Positions 18,388 through 26,629 of a stretch of DNA of 64,000 nucleotides are shown here, piece by piece (the stretch's first letter is position 1; each line of letters opens with the position of its first letter). Under the pieces are notes generated by a model. It searched no databases. It had not been told where the DNA came from and saw only the letters and a list, made by a program, of their open reading frames with translations. Location of the stretch: contig RAYF01000007.1 of NCBI GenBank assembly GCA_003611745.1, positions 102,627-166,626 of the forward strand, in the 5' to 3' direction. The translations under genes were made by a program, and so were the position numbers. The stretch is from a bacterium D16-36. GTDB taxonomy: Bacteria; Bacillota; Clostridia; Lachnospirales; Lachnospiraceae.

Positions 18388-18470
18388 TATACTTCCTACG
18401 GCGGCATTATCCGCATCAGGTAATGGGTCGGATCTTATCCCTCTCAGCCAGTCAGCTCCCCAGATACTAT
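18388..18470 (-). ncRNA. TPP riboswitch (THI element)
   Basis: On the minus strand the conserved THI-box pieces occur in order: GGGGAGC, GGCTGAGAGGG, GACCC, ACCTGATGCGGATAATGCC and CGTAGGAAGT. These form the pyrimidine- and pyrophosphate-sensing arms that bind thiamine pyrophosphate. The element lies about 160 nt upstream of thiC and is followed by a terminator hairpin, so it should repress thiC when thiamine is plentiful. Confidence 0.95.
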
Positions 18471-18519
18471 TATATTCAAGCTTTTTCAGTATATTCTTCC
18501 GTGGCGCAAAAGTCAATCC

Positions 18520-18786
18520 CACGGAAGCCAATTTTCAGTATATATATTCATTACTGCCCCAAATCAATATGTCACCATTTACAGACGATGTTTATTTAAC
18601 GGTAACTCCCTGTTATCCGTTATTTTTTGTTTGTACCTGCATCCGGTTATGTTTCTGTTTTTTGCTTCACAGACAAGCAAAACGCCTAAAAAGAGGTAAG
18701 GATATGCCGCCAGACAACAACGGCTTTCCAGAGGAACTCTGTCTTGCAGGGCTTTGATGAATATATACTGAAAATTGATTTCCGTG
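18520..18786. mobile_element. MITE family 1, complete copy at the argR 3' end
   Basis: A 267-bp non-coding element bounded by terminal inverted repeats of about 30 bp (left CACGGAAGCCAATTTTCAGT, right the complement beginning CACGGAAATCAATTTTCAGT). It is flanked by a perfect 9-bp direct duplication AGTCAATCC (18511-18519 and 18787-18795). The right-hand duplication contains the argR stop codon. It encodes no transposase, so it is a miniature inverted-repeat element mobilised in trans. A second copy starts at 63836. The internal reading frame 18569-18757 is not conserved in the second copy and is not called. Confidence 0.85.
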
Positions 18787-18788
18787 AG

Positions 18789-19244
18789 TCAATCCTCTTT
18801 TAAAAGTTTCTGAATCTTAGCCATAACCGCAGGCACCTCGCCCACAGAATGAATCGCACACATTACCGTATCATCCCCTGCAATGCAGCCTACCACGCCA
18901 GCTACCTCAAGGTTATCAATTGCCGCAGCCACTGCCATCGCCATGCCGGAAATCGTCTTAATGACTAGAAGGTTTTCTGCCTGATCCATAGAAAGATATC
19001 CATCCTGCAGGACACGGATATATTTATGCGCCAGATTAGTTTCCTTCTCCTGCAGTAGTGTGTATTTCTGATGAATGCCATCCACAGATACTTTCGTAAG
19101 CTTTAATTCGCGGATATCTCTGGAAACTGTCGCCTGCGTCACATGAAAGCCCGCCTGCTCCAGACGCTCCGCCAGTTCCTCCTGCGTCTCAATAGGATAT
19201 TTGCCAATCAGTTCAATTATTTTCGAACGCCTCTCAATCTTCAT
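18789..19244 (-). CDS. argR: Arginine repressor ArgR/AhrC
   Basis: A 151-residue arginine-responsive regulator. The N-terminal winged-helix domain (1-70) has the family pattern RRSKIIELIGKYPIETQEEL and the SRDIRELKL motif. The C-terminal hexamerisation and arginine-binding domain (80-151) contains the GTIAGDDT-like segment VVGCIAGDDTVMCA. It follows the NAD kinase gene on the same strand, as in Bacillus. Its last codons and TGA lie inside the 9-bp target duplication of the adjoining MITE, so the protein remains intact while its original 3' flank has been displaced. Confidence 0.95.
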   Translation of the reverse strand: MKIERRSKIIELIGKYPIETQEELAERLEQAGFHVTQATVSRDIRELKLTKVSVDGIHQKYTLLQEKETNLAHKYIRVLQDGYLSMDQAENLLVIKTISGMAMAVAAAIDNLEVAGVVGCIAGDDTVMCAIHSVGEVPAVMAKIQKLLKED

Positions 19245-19300
19245 CCGTCATCCTCCACCTAATCCAGCAGTCCATGCATCCCCCACGACATCACTTTCCT

Positions 19301-20167
19301 CTAGTCCCCATTGAGCTTTTCCCGCATCCGCTCATAAAAACCAACTCCCGGCAGCTTTACAACCTTCGTGTCACCGCGGGGCACCTGAATCACCAGCTCA
19401 TCGCCTGTATGAAGCTCCCCGACAACCCTCCCGTCCGCAATCAGCATCGCCAAATCCTCGCAGAACTCCTTTGTCTGCCCGATTTCCAGCGAAATCTTAT
19501 CCCTGCCGTCCAGTACAAGGCTCCTCTTATTCAATGAATGGGCACAAATCGGCGTCACAACCATAGCATGGACATTCGGCGCCATAACAGGCCCCCCCGC
19601 AGAAAGATTGTAACCGGTAGAACCTGTCGGCGTAGCAATAATAAGGCCATCCGCCCGGTAGATATCCGCCAGTTCATCATTCACATATACTTTTAGTGTA
19701 ATAAGGCGGCAGTCTCCCCGCTTGCTGATTACCATATCATTCAGGGCATAGCAGGAAGAACGGCTGTCCTCCCCCAGAAACATTTTCCCCTCCTTGAGCA
19801 TCATCCTGCTCTCCACAATATATTCCCCGCCAAGAAGGCGATCCAGCGAATCATCAATCCTATTCTGCTCCACTGTCGCCAAAAAGCCAAGCGTACCCGT
19901 ATTAACCCCAAAAATCGGCAAGTCCCGGTGGACTAAATCAACAGCAGCCTGAATCATTGTACCATCCCCGCCCAGCACAATAGCACACTCCACCTCCTGC
20001 GGAATCTGTGCTGCATTTGTAAAATGACTGATTCCCCCTGCCTGCCACCGCTTATTTTCCAGTATCAGACATTCGCATCCCTTCTGCTGCAGATATGATA
20101 CAATATGCTCAGCCATCTTGTCATTTGCGTCCTTGCCGCTATTGGTAATGATACAAAATCGGTTCAC
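19301..20167 (-). CDS. nadK: NAD kinase
   Basis: A 288-residue NAD+ kinase producing NADP+. The characteristic VLGGDGTMIQAA motif, the NTGTLGFL segment and the TPTGSTGYNLSAGGP nucleotide-binding region are present. The frame is open to a GTG at 20188, but the internal GTG at 20167 (VNRFCIITNSGKD) fits the family N-terminus and has AGGGGG about 10 nt upstream. It lies between tlyA and argR in the conserved clostridial order. Confidence 0.92.
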   Translation of the reverse strand: MNRFCIITNSGKDANDKMAEHIVSYLQQKGCECLILENKRWQAGGISHFTNAAQIPQEVECAIVLGGDGTMIQAAVDLVHRDLPIFGVNTGTLGFLATVEQNRIDDSLDRLLGGEYIVESRMMLKEGKMFLGEDSRSSCYALNDMVISKRGDCRLITLKVYVNDELADIYRADGLIIATPTGSTGYNLSAGGPVMAPNVHAMVVTPICAHSLNKRSLVLDGRDKISLEIGQTKEFCEDLAMLIADGRVVGELHTGDELVIQVPRGDTKVVKLPGVGFYERMREKLNGD

Positions 20168-20222
20168 AGCCCGTCTGCCCCCTTTCACAAATCTAAATTT
20201 CCCATTCCCATATTATACCATT

Positions 20223-21086
20223 CTACAAAACAGCTAGTGTATTGTGGGCTGCCTCCACTACTTCCCCGGCAAGCTTATGATAGCTTGCTCCATCATCTGT
20301 ACCCTGTACGCCCTGATTTCCCCCCTGATCCTCCTCCCCCTCTGTTTTTTCAAGATAAAGAAGGTACTCAATATTGCCCTCCGGCCCTTTAATGGGCGAA
20401 AAATCCAACGCAAGGATTTTAAATCCAATTTCGGCTGCATAGTCCATAATCCGGCAGACGACATCCAGATGCACATTTTTATCCCTTACAACACCCTTCT
20501 TGCCAACCTTCTCCCTGCCCGCCTCAAACTGCGGTTTTACAAGGCAGACGACACGGCCTCGCTCCCCTAGGAGATTTTTTACCGGAAGCAGTACCTTTGT
20601 CAAAGAAATAAATGCTACATCAATAGAAGAAAACGCAATATCCTCCGGCACTTCTTCATGTGTCACATACCGGATATTCGTCTTCTCCATCGAGATAACC
20701 CTCTCATCCTGACGGAGCTTCCATGCAAGCTGGTTCGTCCCCACGTCAACTGCATATACCTTTTTTGCGCCATTCTGCAGCATACAATCCGTAAAACCTC
20801 CCGTAGACGAACCGACATCCATGCAGATTTTCCCATCAAGAGGCACCTCCCAAAGTTCCACAGCCTTCTCTAATTTATATCCCCCACGGCTGACATACTT
20901 CATCTGCGCGCCCCTGACTTCTATCTGGGCATCCTCCGGAAACATGCTGCCTGCCTTGTCCTCCCGCTGGCCATTGACAAAGACATCCCCTGCCATAATA
21001 ACCCTCTTTGCCTTTTCCCGCGACTCCGCCAAAGCCCTTCTCACCAGCAGCATATCCAGACGCTCTTTCTTTTTCTGTTCTTTCAT
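20223..21086 (-). CDS. tlyA: TlyA-family S4/FtsJ RNA methyltransferase
   Basis: A 287-residue protein of the TlyA/YqxC family, often labelled hemolysin but homologous to rRNA 2'-O-methyltransferases. An S4 RNA-binding domain (about 8-66, ERLDMLLVRRALAESREKAK) is followed by a SAM-dependent FtsJ-like fold (DVGSSTGGFTDCMLQNGAKK, SAM motif). It is encoded 17 bp after dxs in the isoprenoid/nucleic-acid gene string that precedes argR in many Firmicutes. The exact rRNA target is not deducible. Confidence 0.92.
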   Translation of the reverse strand: MKEQKKKERLDMLLVRRALAESREKAKRVIMAGDVFVNGQREDKAGSMFPEDAQIEVRGAQMKYVSRGGYKLEKAVELWEVPLDGKICMDVGSSTGGFTDCMLQNGAKKVYAVDVGTNQLAWKLRQDERVISMEKTNIRYVTHEEVPEDIAFSSIDVAFISLTKVLLPVKNLLGERGRVVCLVKPQFEAGREKVGKKGVVRDKNVHLDVVCRIMDYAAEIGFKILALDFSPIKGPEGNIEYLLYLEKTEGEEDQGGNQGVQGTDDGASYHKLAGEVVEAAHNTLAVL

Positions 21087-21103
21087 CTAATGCCCATCTC
21101 CCT

Positions 21104-22978
21104 TTAATTTCGACATAATAGCATACCCTTCACTTTTTCCGCAATACTCTGCGCATCTAACCCATATTTTTTCTTTAGGAAATCAACAGAACCATGCTCA
21201 ATAAACTGATTCGGCAATGCCACCGGACAGACTGTAATCCCTTTACGGCCCTGATACCACGCTTTGACCATCTCACCAAAGCCGCCGTTTTCCACCCCCT
21301 CCTCCATAGGCACTACAATTGTATGGTTCTCTGCGACTTCCTCAAGCATCTCCTCGTCCACAGGTTTAACAAAGCGCACATTGATTATCGAAAACTGATA
21401 CGCCGCATCTTTTAGGATTTCGCCAACCTCGACTGCTGTCTCCACCATGCTTCCCACCGCCAGAAGCGCGATGTTCTCCCCATGGCAGATCCATTCGCTC
21501 TTTCCCTGCACAATCGGCTCCGTATACTCCGAAAGCCCCTGATACGCCCTGCCCCTAGGATAACGGACAGCCACAGGCGCATCCTGTGATAACGCGAATT
21601 TAAGCATCTCCTCAAGTTCCCAAGTGTTTTTAGGTGCGATTACAGTTATATTTGGCATATGCATCAAAAAAGACAAATCAAATATCCCCTGATGAGTCTC
21701 CCCGTCACTGCCAACCAGCCCGGCCCTGTCAACCGCAAAAGTAACCGGAAGGCTGTCCAGACAGACATCATGCAGTATCTGGTCATATGACCTCTGCAGA
21801 AAAGTAGAATACAATGCTACTACCGGGTGAAGGCCTCCCGCTGCCATCCCTGCCGCAAATGTAACTGCATGTTCCTCTGCAATCCCTACATCAAAAAAAC
21901 GCTTCGGGTATTCTCTGGCAAATGCAGACAATCCAGTCCCCTGCGGCATGGCAGCGGAAATGGCCGTGATATTTTCATCTTTCCCAGCCGCCTCCACAAT
22001 AACCCTGCTGAATACCTCTGTATAAGTTAATGCTTTTTCACCTTTATATCTCTCTTTCCCATCCTTTATATGAAAAGGGGCAACCCCGTGAAATGCGGAC
22101 GGGTCTTTTTGTGCAGGCGGATACCCTTTTCCCTTCTGCGTACTCACATGCACCAATACTGCGCGGCTGGATTTCGCAGCGCTCTCAAACGCATATACCA
22201 TCTGGCGGACATCATGGCCGTCTATAGGACCTATATATGTAATCCCCATATCTTCAAACAGCATACCGGGAATCAATACCCGTTTAATCAAATCCTTAAT
22301 CCACCGTATCCGATGTGTCAGGACGCTCCCGATATGCGGCATCTTCTGCAGAATCTTCTCCACATCTTCTTTCAGCCCCGTATAATTTCGGTTTGTCCTG
22401 ATTTTCCCCAGATAACGCGACATTCCCCCTACATTTTTGGCGATAGACATCTGATTGTCATTTAATACAATAATCAAGTTCGATTTCAGCCTAGCCGCGT
22501 TGTTTAACGCCTCATATGCCATGCCGCCGGACAACGCGCCGTCACCGATAACAGCAAATACTTTATGGTTCTCCCCCCGGATATCCCTCGCCTTTGCAAG
22601 CCCCAGCGCCGCCCCGATTGATGTGGAGCTGTGCCCTGTATCAATTGCATCGCATGCACTCTCCGCCCTCTTTGGAAAACCGCTGATGCCCCCATACTGG
22701 CGGAGATGGCCAAACCCATCTTTGCGTCCGGTAAGGAGCTTGTGGGTGTAGCACTGATGCCCTACATCCCACACAATCTTGTCTTCAGGAAGATTACAGC
22801 AAAGATGGATTGCCATAGTAAGCTCCACCACACCCAGATTGGAAGCAAGGTGCCCGCCGGTACGGCTGATTTTCTGCACCAGAAAACGGCGGATTTCCTT
22901 TGCCAGGGCATCATAATCCTTCACAGAAATTTTTTTTATATCGTTTGGCCCATTTATCTGCCCAAGTAAATCGCTCAC
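21104..22978 (-). CDS. dxs: 1-deoxy-D-xylulose-5-phosphate synthase
   Basis: A 624-residue thiamine-diphosphate enzyme that joins pyruvate and glyceraldehyde 3-phosphate in the first step of the MEP isoprenoid pathway. The TPP-binding GDGALSGGMAYEALNNA motif (about 150) and the transketolase pyrimidine-domain segment GIAEEHAVTFAAG (about 370) are intact, and length is typical. It lies 12 bp after ispA, linking precursor supply with prenyl chain synthesis. Its cofactor connects it to the nearby thiC gene. Confidence 0.97.
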   Translation of the reverse strand: MSDLLGQINGPNDIKKISVKDYDALAKEIRRFLVQKISRTGGHLASNLGVVELTMAIHLCCNLPEDKIVWDVGHQCYTHKLLTGRKDGFGHLRQYGGISGFPKRAESACDAIDTGHSSTSIGAALGLAKARDIRGENHKVFAVIGDGALSGGMAYEALNNAARLKSNLIIVLNDNQMSIAKNVGGMSRYLGKIRTNRNYTGLKEDVEKILQKMPHIGSVLTHRIRWIKDLIKRVLIPGMLFEDMGITYIGPIDGHDVRQMVYAFESAAKSSRAVLVHVSTQKGKGYPPAQKDPSAFHGVAPFHIKDGKERYKGEKALTYTEVFSRVIVEAAGKDENITAISAAMPQGTGLSAFAREYPKRFFDVGIAEEHAVTFAAGMAAGGLHPVVALYSTFLQRSYDQILHDVCLDSLPVTFAVDRAGLVGSDGETHQGIFDLSFLMHMPNITVIAPKNTWELEEMLKFALSQDAPVAVRYPRGRAYQGLSEYTEPIVQGKSEWICHGENIALLAVGSMVETAVEVGEILKDAAYQFSIINVRFVKPVDEEMLEEVAENHTIVVPMEEGVENGGFGEMVKAWYQGRKGITVCPVALPNQFIEHGSVDFLKKKYGLDAQSIAEKVKGMLLCRN

Positions 22979-22990
22979 AACAATCTCTCC

Positions 22991-23899
22991 TTATTTTTTC
23001 CGGCTGACCAGCTCCTTAATCAATGTATTAAGATACGCACTCTCTACAGAAAGATTACCAAGGCATTCCAGTGCCCTGACCGAATACTCCTCCACAGCCT
23101 GTTTCGCTTTTTCAATGCCATATACAGACACATATGTCCTTTTTTCATTCTTTGCATCACTTCCAATTGGTTTGCCCAGTTCCTCTCTCGTCCCTTCCAC
23201 ATCAAGGATATCATCCCGAATCTGGAACGCCATGCCGATATTCCTGCCAATCTCCTCCATACAGGCTATGTTCCCATCGTCTGCCCCGGCCAGTGCTGCC
23301 CCAGCCATCAAAGAAGCTTCCAGAAGCGCCCCTGTCTTCAGGCGGTAAATAAACTCAAGCTGTTCCTCCGACAACGGTTTACCTGTCAATTCCACATCCA
23401 CAACCTGGCCGCCGACCATGCCATAGACGCCAGACTTCCCTGACAAAATACGCAGTGCTTTTAATGCATTCTGCGGCTCTGCTGCCTTCCCTGCCCCCCT
23501 CAGGGCAGTTTCATAGGCATAATTTAATAAGGCATCCCCTGCCAGAATCCCCATATCTTCCCCAAACACTTTATGCGTAGTCTCTTTGCCGCGGCGGTAA
23601 TCGTCATTATCCATAGCCGGCAAGTCATCATGTACCAGTGAATACGTATGGATCATTTCCATGGCCGCCATAAATAACCCAATGACTTCTTCCTCGCCTC
23701 CGCCAAACAATTCATAACTCTCTCTCATAAGCATGGGTCGAAGCCTCTTGCCGCCTGCCATCACACTATATTCCATCGCCCTGAAAACCGTCCGCTGTAA
23801 AGACTGTTCCTGCGGCAGGACAGATTTCAATCTTTCTTCAATACAGGCAGTTTTCTCCTTCATCTGCTGCCTGAACTCTTCCTGATCTAATTGCTTCAT
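22991..23899 (-). CDS. ispA: Polyprenyl synthetase (farnesyl/geranyl diphosphate synthase)
   Basis: A 302-residue trans-isoprenyl diphosphate synthase that elongates dimethylallyl diphosphate with isopentenyl diphosphate. The first Asp-rich motif (DDLPAMDND), the GKRLRPML segment and the second Asp-rich motif (QIRDDILDV) are complete. Position between xseB and dxs matches B. subtilis ispA. Product chain length is inferred as C15 from family and context. Confidence 0.94.
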   Translation of the reverse strand: MKQLDQEEFRQQMKEKTACIEERLKSVLPQEQSLQRTVFRAMEYSVMAGGKRLRPMLMRESYELFGGGEEEVIGLFMAAMEMIHTYSLVHDDLPAMDNDDYRRGKETTHKVFGEDMGILAGDALLNYAYETALRGAGKAAEPQNALKALRILSGKSGVYGMVGGQVVDVELTGKPLSEEQLEFIYRLKTGALLEASLMAGAALAGADDGNIACMEEIGRNIGMAFQIRDDILDVEGTREELGKPIGSDAKNEKRTYVSVYGIEKAKQAVEEYSVRALECLGNLSVESAYLNTLIKELVSRKK

Positions 23900-24041
23900 T
23901 TTCCTGCTCCCATCTAATGTAGCATCGCATTATTTTAGTAAACGAAAAAAACGCTTGCGTTTTGCTTCGTTTGCAGCGCCGGGTACACGCTGCAAAGCAG
24001 CATACTTCTTATGTGTATCCGTGCGCATCCATTACAGTGCC
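23900..24041. other. ispA-xseB spacer
   Basis: Between ispA and xseB about 310 bp are non-coding. The ispA-proximal part contains an imperfect hairpin (AACGAA...TTCGTT around 23940-23972) and a GCAGCG/CGCTGC dyad (23971-23997). The xseB-proximal part is the inverted-repeat element at 24042-24201. Confidence 0.5.
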
Positions 24042-24201
24042 TAAGGAACTGTTAATAAATTACTCATGACAATTACTTGTATAAATGCCCATCTGCTGCA
24101 TCAGAAAATCTTGACATAGCCCGCTATGCCTGCGATTTTATTCTTTGCAGCTGAACATTTATATAGCGAACTTGTCACAAATAATTCCTTAACAGTTCCT
24201 A
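24042..24201. mobile_element. Small inverted-repeat element (MITE-like family 2), xseB copy
   Basis: A 160-bp element with imperfect terminal inverted repeats of about 28 bp: left TAAGGAACTGTTAATAAATT, right complement TTAGGAACTGTTAAGGAATT, both continuing to GTGAC/ATGAC. It starts 7 bp beyond the xseB stop codon, inside what should be a tight xseB-ispA operon junction. It has no coding capacity. Confidence 0.65.
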
Positions 24202-24208
24202 AGCGGTT

Positions 24209-24403
24209 TCATTGTTCATCACCACTGATTACTATCAATTTCTTTTCTACCTTATCTATAGAGTCATTGCAGTTTTTAATCAGCTTCATTCCCTCTTCAT
24301 ATCTCTTAAATGACTCTTCCAGCGTCAGCCCGCCGCCCTGAAGGCTCTCTATAATCTCGTCCAGTGCCTCAAAGGACTCCTCCAGCGTGATTTTCTTTGC
24401 CAT
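24209..24403 (-). CDS. xseB: Exodeoxyribonuclease VII small subunit
   Basis: A 64-residue XseB, which binds XseA to form the single-strand-specific exonuclease VII. The conserved LEESFEALDEIIESLQ and GLTLEESFKRYEEGMKL helices are present. It overlaps the 3' end of xseA by 35 bp, indicating translational coupling. The element at 24042-24201 directly follows the stop. Confidence 0.94.
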   Translation of the reverse strand: MAKKITLEESFEALDEIIESLQGGGLTLEESFKRYEEGMKLIKNCNDSIDKVEKKLIVISGDEQ

Positions 24404-25613
24404 CTGCTGCCTCCTTATCCATATCTACACTTTCTACCATTACCAATGCCTGTCCATCTACCATAGACAGGCGCAGTTCCTGGCCCTTCTCAAGCCCTTT
24501 CACGGAACGCACATTTTTGCCATCCATGTCAGCTACATAAGAATAACCTCCCTGCAGTTTATATAAAGGGGACAGCCCCTTAAGCTCCTCTGCGTAGAGC
24601 GCCATCTGGTGCTTTGCCGATGTAATCTTCTGGTTTATCAGAAGCTGCATCTTATCTGCATATTCTGCAAGAAACAGCCTCCTTTGCTTCAGCATGTCCT
24701 GCGGGCTTGCATGGCCAAGCAGCGTTTCATAATGGTTCAGCCGCATTTTGTTAATCTGCACAATATTTTCCATCAGGCGGTTTAAGGAATAACGGTATTC
24801 CCTAATCCCTATTTCCAGTTCCCGGTATACATATACTGCAAGCTCTGCCGCTGCCGAGGGCGTCGGCGCCCTTAAATCCGCCACATAGTCAGCTATCGTC
24901 GTATCTGTCTCATGGCCGACCGCAGAGATAACGGGTTTGCGGCAGGCAGCTATGGCGTAGGCCAGCTCCTCCCTGTTAAATTCCCACAAATCCTCAATAG
25001 AGCCGCCGCCCCTTCCTATAATAACAGTATCCACATCTGTTCCCTCAAAATACCTGAGGCCCCGGATAACCGTCTGGTATGCACCCTCCCCCTGCACCTT
25101 TGCCGGATATAAAATAATCTGTACATAGGGATTCCTCCTGCGGGACACATTGCAGATATCCTGAATCACCGCCCCAGTCTGCGCTGTCACAACACCGATT
25201 TTCTTAGCATATTTGGGAATTTGTTTTTTTCGGCTGTTATCAAAAAGCCCCTCCGCTAAGAGGCGCTTTTTAAGTTTTTCATATTCTTCATATAACCGGC
25301 CGGCTCCTTCCTGACGTACTTCCACAGCATACATCTGATACTTGCCGTCCCTCTCATACACACTGATGCTTCCCTGCACAACTACGCTCTGCCCCTCCTG
25401 CATCCGAAAATCCAGATTTTTAGTATAAGAGGCAAACATAACGCAGGATAACTGCGATGTCCGATCTTTTATTGTAAAATAAATATGTCCGGAGGAATGA
25501 TATTTGCAGTTTGAGATTTCACCTTTTACCTTCACATGCTGCAGGGAATAATCCCTGACAAACATATTCTTAATATACAGGTTAATCTGTGAAACGGTAC
25601 GAATCTCCTCCAT
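24369..25613 (-). CDS. xseA: Exodeoxyribonuclease VII large subunit
   Basis: A 414-residue catalytic subunit of exonuclease VII. An N-terminal OB-fold (about 1-100, VKGEISNCKYHSSGHIYFTIKD) is followed by the nuclease core with DVDTVIIGRGGGSIEDLW and AVGHETDTTIADYVAD motifs. It starts one base after the nusB stop, with GAGGAG as ribosome binding site. In B. subtilis folD separates nusB and xseA; folD is absent here. Confidence 0.95.
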   Translation of the reverse strand: MEEIRTVSQINLYIKNMFVRDYSLQHVKVKGEISNCKYHSSGHIYFTIKDRTSQLSCVMFASYTKNLDFRMQEGQSVVVQGSISVYERDGKYQMYAVEVRQEGAGRLYEEYEKLKKRLLAEGLFDNSRKKQIPKYAKKIGVVTAQTGAVIQDICNVSRRRNPYVQIILYPAKVQGEGAYQTVIRGLRYFEGTDVDTVIIGRGGGSIEDLWEFNREELAYAIAACRKPVISAVGHETDTTIADYVADLRAPTPSAAAELAVYVYRELEIGIREYRYSLNRLMENIVQINKMRLNHYETLLGHASPQDMLKQRRLFLAEYADKMQLLINQKITSAKHQMALYAEELKGLSPLYKLQGGYSYVADMDGKNVRSVKGLEKGQELRLSMVDGQALVMVESVDMDKEAADGKENHAGGVL

Positions 25614-25614
25614 A

Positions 25615-26052
25615 TTACTCCTCGTTTTCTGCCTGCCCTGCAGGCAGGTCTTTCACCACAGAAGCCAGAACTCCATTTACAAAACCAAAAGACTTATCCC
25701 CCCCATAGCGCTTGGCAAGTTCCACTGCCTCATTTATTGCAACACTGTTAGGCACCTCATCATCATAGAGAATCTCGAATACCGCCAGCCGCATTACCGT
25801 CAAGTCTGCCTTTGCGAGACGGGAAACCTCCCAGCCTTTTGCTTTTTCTTCAATCTTCTGGTCAATTTCGTCCATATGTTCCAGCACATTCCGAAAACGC
25901 TCCCTAAGCTCCGCTTTCGCCTTTTTTGTCGCATCAGCACTCTCAAGGTCCTCTAAATAAATATCAGCCTGCCCTATCCTGTCATCTTTCTCATGAAAAT
26001 CCGCCTGAAAAAGCATAATATACAGATTCTCCCTGATTCTCTTCCTTGTCAT
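25615..26052 (-). CDS. nusB: Transcription antitermination factor NusB
   Basis: A 145-residue all-helical NusB, which with NusE binds boxA in rRNA operon antitermination. The family start MTRKRIRENLYIMLFQ is at 26052; the frame extends upstream to 26145 but that part (Cys/Arg-rich) is not NusB-like. The conserved VPNSVAINEAVELAKRYGG segment is present near the C-terminus. Cotranscribed with yqhY and xseA. Confidence 0.94.
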   Translation of the reverse strand: MTRKRIRENLYIMLFQADFHEKDDRIGQADIYLEDLESADATKKAKAELRERFRNVLEHMDEIDQKIEEKAKGWEVSRLAKADLTVMRLAVFEILYDDEVPNSVAINEAVELAKRYGGDKSFGFVNGVLASVVKDLPAGQAENEE

Positions 26053-26158
26053 AGTATTGTACCTTTTCTTTCTCTTTAATAGGCACCGCCCGCCCTGATG
26101 CTGCCCTCTGGTAACACAGCAGGCAGTTCCTGTCATCCGCCACATACCGTTTCTTATT

Positions 26159-26533
26159 TTAATCCAGATTTACCCCGGCAATCCTGACATTTACCTCTGG
26201 GACAATCAGTCCAGTCATGTTTTCAATCTGCTGGCTGACCTTTTCCTGCACCTGGCCGCATACCTTGGGGATACTGTAGCCATACTTCATGTTCAGCGCC
26301 ATATCCACGCGCACAGCGCCCTCTTCCATAAAAACTTTAACACCTTTGGACATCGTTTTCATGCCGAGCTTTCCAATCAGCTCATTTGTAATATTCCCTG
26401 CCATAGAATGTACGCCTTCTACTTCATTTGCGGCAAGGCCGGCAATAGCCGCCACTACATCCGATGCAATTTTAACTTCACCGATTCCTTTTTTATCCAC
26501 AACATATTCCTGTGTTTCCTGTTCGTTATTCAC
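26159..26533 (-). CDS. Asp23/Gls24 family protein (YqhY-like)
   Basis: A 124-residue Asp23/Gls24 (DUF322) protein. The family signature GEVKIASDVVAAIAGLAANEVEGV is present; paralogues in Firmicutes are linked to envelope stress and, for YqhY, to lipid metabolism next to accBC. Here it heads the nusB-xseA-xseB string behind its own promoter, but accBC is absent. No signal peptide, so cytoplasmic. Confidence 0.9.
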   Translation of the reverse strand: MNNEQETQEYVVDKKGIGEVKIASDVVAAIAGLAANEVEGVHSMAGNITNELIGKLGMKTMSKGVKVFMEEGAVRVDMALNMKYGYSIPKVCGQVQEKVSQQIENMTGLIVPEVNVRIAGVNLD

Positions 26534-26566
26534 GCCGCGCCCTCCTTTATCGTTTCCAATATGAAC

Positions 26567-26594
26567 ATTATACCAAATTCCATAACATTTGCAA
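26567..26594 (-). promoter_or_regulatory. Promoter of the yqhY-nusB-xse housekeeping string
   Basis: On the minus strand TTGCAA (26589-26594), a 16-bp spacer and a perfect TATAAT (26567-26572), about 34 bp before the yqhY start. It separates vegetative genes from the sporulation-specific spoIIIA operon upstream. Confidence 0.65.
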
Positions 26595-26629
26595 TTCTTT
26601 TCTACTTATGAGGGTACCCGGTATGGCTG

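Noticed and set aside
18569..18757. 62-codon frame inside the MITE as a transposase or passenger gene
   Set aside because: It has no SD, no recognisable domain, and is not preserved in the second copy at 63836.
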